34,120 bases of DNA, taken from Alphaproteobacteria bacterium bin98. GTDB lineage: Bacteria > Pseudomonadota > Alphaproteobacteria > Bin98. How positions within the stretch are numbered: position 1 is the first letter of the stretch; each line of letters starts with the position of its first letter. Made by a program: the position numbers and the translations under genes. The stretch covers positions 1 through 34,120 of the forward strand of contig MPNG01000003.1 in NCBI GenBank assembly GCA_002238905.1, in the 5' to 3' direction. Positions 32,929 to 34,120 of this stretch are shown here, in pieces. The notes beneath the pieces were generated by a model. The model made no database searches and had not been told where the DNA came from. It was given only the letters and a program-made list of their open reading frames with translations.

Positions 32929-33421
32929 TGATGAATTCAAAGCATTTTTTGATACGGTGCGACCACTAACAAAAAAACACAAAGGCATCACCCCTGCTCT
33001 CAAAACAAAGAAAGAGTTTCCAGCCCCACACTCAAAAAAAATCGCACCTCCACACATCACACCCTCCACACATCACGTAAAACCTCGTATTCTAGAAAAC
33101 TCAGACCCCACACTAACCAAGAAAATTAAAGCTCTGAAAATAAAAATTGAAGCTTCTTTGGACCTACACGGGCACACAGCGGCAGAAGCAGAAGAAATGG
33201 TATTTTATTTTTTATCGCAATCGGTTAGAAAAAAAATGCGCTGCGTACTGATTATTACAGGCAAAGGAGAAAACAACCTCGGAATTCTCCGAAAATCATT
33301 GCCGCAGTGGTGCTGTTCACCCCGCCTCAGCCCTTTGGTAGTGCAAGTATCGCAAGCGCATCAAAATTATGGGGGATCTGGAGCATTTTATGTTATTTTG
33401 CGCGCCCATCACAAAATATAG
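32921..33421 (+). CDS. Smr domain protein
   Basis: 166 residues. The N-terminal ~70 residues are basic and disordered. The Smr domain begins with LDLHGHT (80-86) and continues through EEMVFYFLSQSVRKKMRCVLIITGKG to YGGSGAFYVILR. Smr domains are small nucleic-acid nucleases or binders related to the MutS2 C-terminus. The ATG lies inside the end of the Tim44-like gene. In many alphaproteobacteria a lytic transglycosylase gene (mltA) sits between these two; it is absent here. Confidence 0.92.
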   Translation: MSNDEFKAFFDTVRPLTKKHKGITPALKTKKEFPAPHSKKIAPPHITPSTHHVKPRILENSDPTLTKKIKALKIKIEASLDLHGHTAAEAEEMVFYFLSQSVRKKMRCVLIITGKGENNLGILRKSLPQWCCSPRLSPLVVQVSQAHQNYGGSGAFYVILRAHHKI

Positions 33422-33520
33422 TGTTTTTTAGCAACATGATAAAAACTTTATTATTTGTGTGCGGTGATGCTTATTTCTGAGCTTACACAAATGTTGTAGT
33501 AATTATGCGGGAGCTTATTA
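33422..33520 (+). promoter_or_regulatory. dksA upstream region
   Basis: 99 AT-rich bases between the Smr gene and dksA. GGGAG lies eight bases before the dksA ATG. No -35/-10 pair is convincing; TTTCTG-17-TAGTAA is the nearest. No hairpin terminator for the upstream operon is visible. Confidence 0.3.
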
Positions 33521-33931
33521 ATGTCTAAAAATTATCGGCCATCGGAAAGCGAAACTTTTATGAATCCGAAGCAGGTGGAATACTTCAAAAATAAAATTCT
33601 TCGCTTACGCCAACAAATCTTAGAGGCCTTAGCGTACATTGAAGAACATGGAACACGACCTGTTGCGCATGCCGGTGATGTGGTAGATCAAGCCAACGAT
33701 GTTTTTGATTCCACCACAACAGCCCTCATCTGTGAAAGAGAGCAAGAAACCCTTAATGACCTGGAAAAAGCATTGGCACGCATTGAAAACGGAACCTACG
33801 GTTACTGCGCAGTCACAGGAAACCCTATCAATCTGGCGCGACTAGATGCACGCCCAACAGCCACACTCAGCATTGAAGCACAAGAATCTGCAGAGCGACA
33901 ACACCGCTTTACCCGCAGTATTGCAAATTAA
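33521..33931 (+). CDS. dksA: DksA/TraR-family transcription factor
   Basis: 136 residues. DksA enters the RNA polymerase secondary channel and, with ppGpp, adjusts rRNA and amino acid gene transcription. The coiled-coil tip carries the acidic motif DVVDQANDVFD (residues 53-63). The zinc-finger region YGYCAVTGNPINLARLDARP keeps only Cys96 of the four classical positions (C, T, S, A), as in other alphaproteobacterial DksA proteins with a degenerate finger. TLSIEAQESAERQHR follows as expected. The 3' end overlaps a convergent minus-strand gene by 23 bases. Confidence 0.95.
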   Translation: MSKNYRPSESETFMNPKQVEYFKNKILRLRQQILEALAYIEEHGTRPVAHAGDVVDQANDVFDSTTTALICEREQETLNDLEKALARIENGTYGYCAVTGNPINLARLDARPTATLSIEAQESAERQHRFTRSIAN

Positions 33932-34120
33932 GCCATGGGTCATACGGCTCCATGCGCACCACTTTCTCCTGAGAGCGTAAAACCCTCTCTGAGGAAAGAA
34001 AGGTGTCGTCGCTTCGCGCCAGAACGATAAAAATCGGTGTTAAAACCACACCATTTTTATTTTTGATCCACTCATCCGCATTACTCGTGTACACCCGATC
34101 ACCGTTGATCTCAAAGACGT
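33909..34120 (-). CDS. Unrecognised protein, C-terminal fragment (partial)
   Basis: An open minus-strand frame enters from the right edge (last full codon near 34118) and stops at TAA 33909-33911, giving the final ~69 residues. It reads VFEINGDRVYTSNADEWIKN, then a hydrophobic-leaning LTPIFIVLARSDD, and ends MEPYDPWLNLQYCG. No family recognised; the INGDRV phrase faintly recalls PDZ-type loops, but the evidence is too thin to name. It overlaps the dksA 3' end by 23 bases head to head. Confidence 0.55.
   Translation of the reverse strand, partial: VFEINGDRVYTSNADEWIKNKNGVVLTPIFIVLARSDDTFLSSERVLRSQEKVVRMEPYDPWLNLQYCG

Overview
The window reads as a chromosomal segment of an alphaproteobacterium with a host-dependent or intracellular lifestyle, perhaps a Holosporales-like lineage (this is inference from gene content; there is no rRNA here). 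The evidence is alphaproteobacterial gene neighbourhoods (ftsK-lolA, yajC-secD-secF, tolQRAB, a Tim44-like gene next to a Smr gene, a DksA with a degenerate zinc finger), scavenging transporters (a CNT nucleoside symporter and two tandem TyrP-type aromatic amino acid permeases), moderately low GC, and very tight packing. I see no insertion sequence, prophage, CRISPR array or rRNA. No gene-free stretch exceeds 300 bases; the longest is the ~240-bp leader upstream of rplU.

Layout. 1-3191 (minus): a two-partner (type Vb) secretion locus in the order tpsB, a secreted acidic Glu/Val-repeat protein, and the start of a tpsA-like exoprotein that runs off the left edge. Both tpsB and the acidic gene carry poly-G tracts at their translation starts, and a strong GC hairpin lies between them. 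3360-7779 (minus): nupC-truA-tyrP-tyrP. 7870-11158 (plus): rmuC-uvrB. 11148-13830 (minus): ftsK-lolA. 13950-17696 (plus): yajC-secD-secF-miaA. The end of miaA runs antisense into a tRNA-Thr(GGT). 17777-21437 (minus): rplU-rpmA-obgE and a YejA-like peptide-binding protein. 21680-24042 (minus): two unrecognised, translationally coupled membrane-anchored proteins, divergent from tolQRAB (24188-27306, plus). 27303-29854 (minus): tyrS and an M16 zinc peptidase. 29920-30585 (plus): an alpha/beta hydrolase. 30571-32303 (minus): malic enzyme and rsmD. 32356-33931 (plus): Tim44-like, Smr and dksA. The right edge holds the C-terminus of an unrecognised minus-strand gene.

How it fits together. Much of the window serves the envelope and export: YajC-SecDF, LolA, TolQRAB, the TPS pair and FtsK. 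The rest is translation and RNA maturation (L21, L27, ObgE, TyrS, MiaA, TruA, RsmD), DNA maintenance (UvrB, RmuC, Smr) and nutrient import. Genes in an operon usually overlap by a few bases (ATGA or TAATG junctions). All five convergent junctions overlap as well, and no classical hairpin-plus-U terminator is visible. The best candidates for undescribed biology are the three-gene TPS locus with its G-tracts and the two-gene unknown operon beside tolQ.
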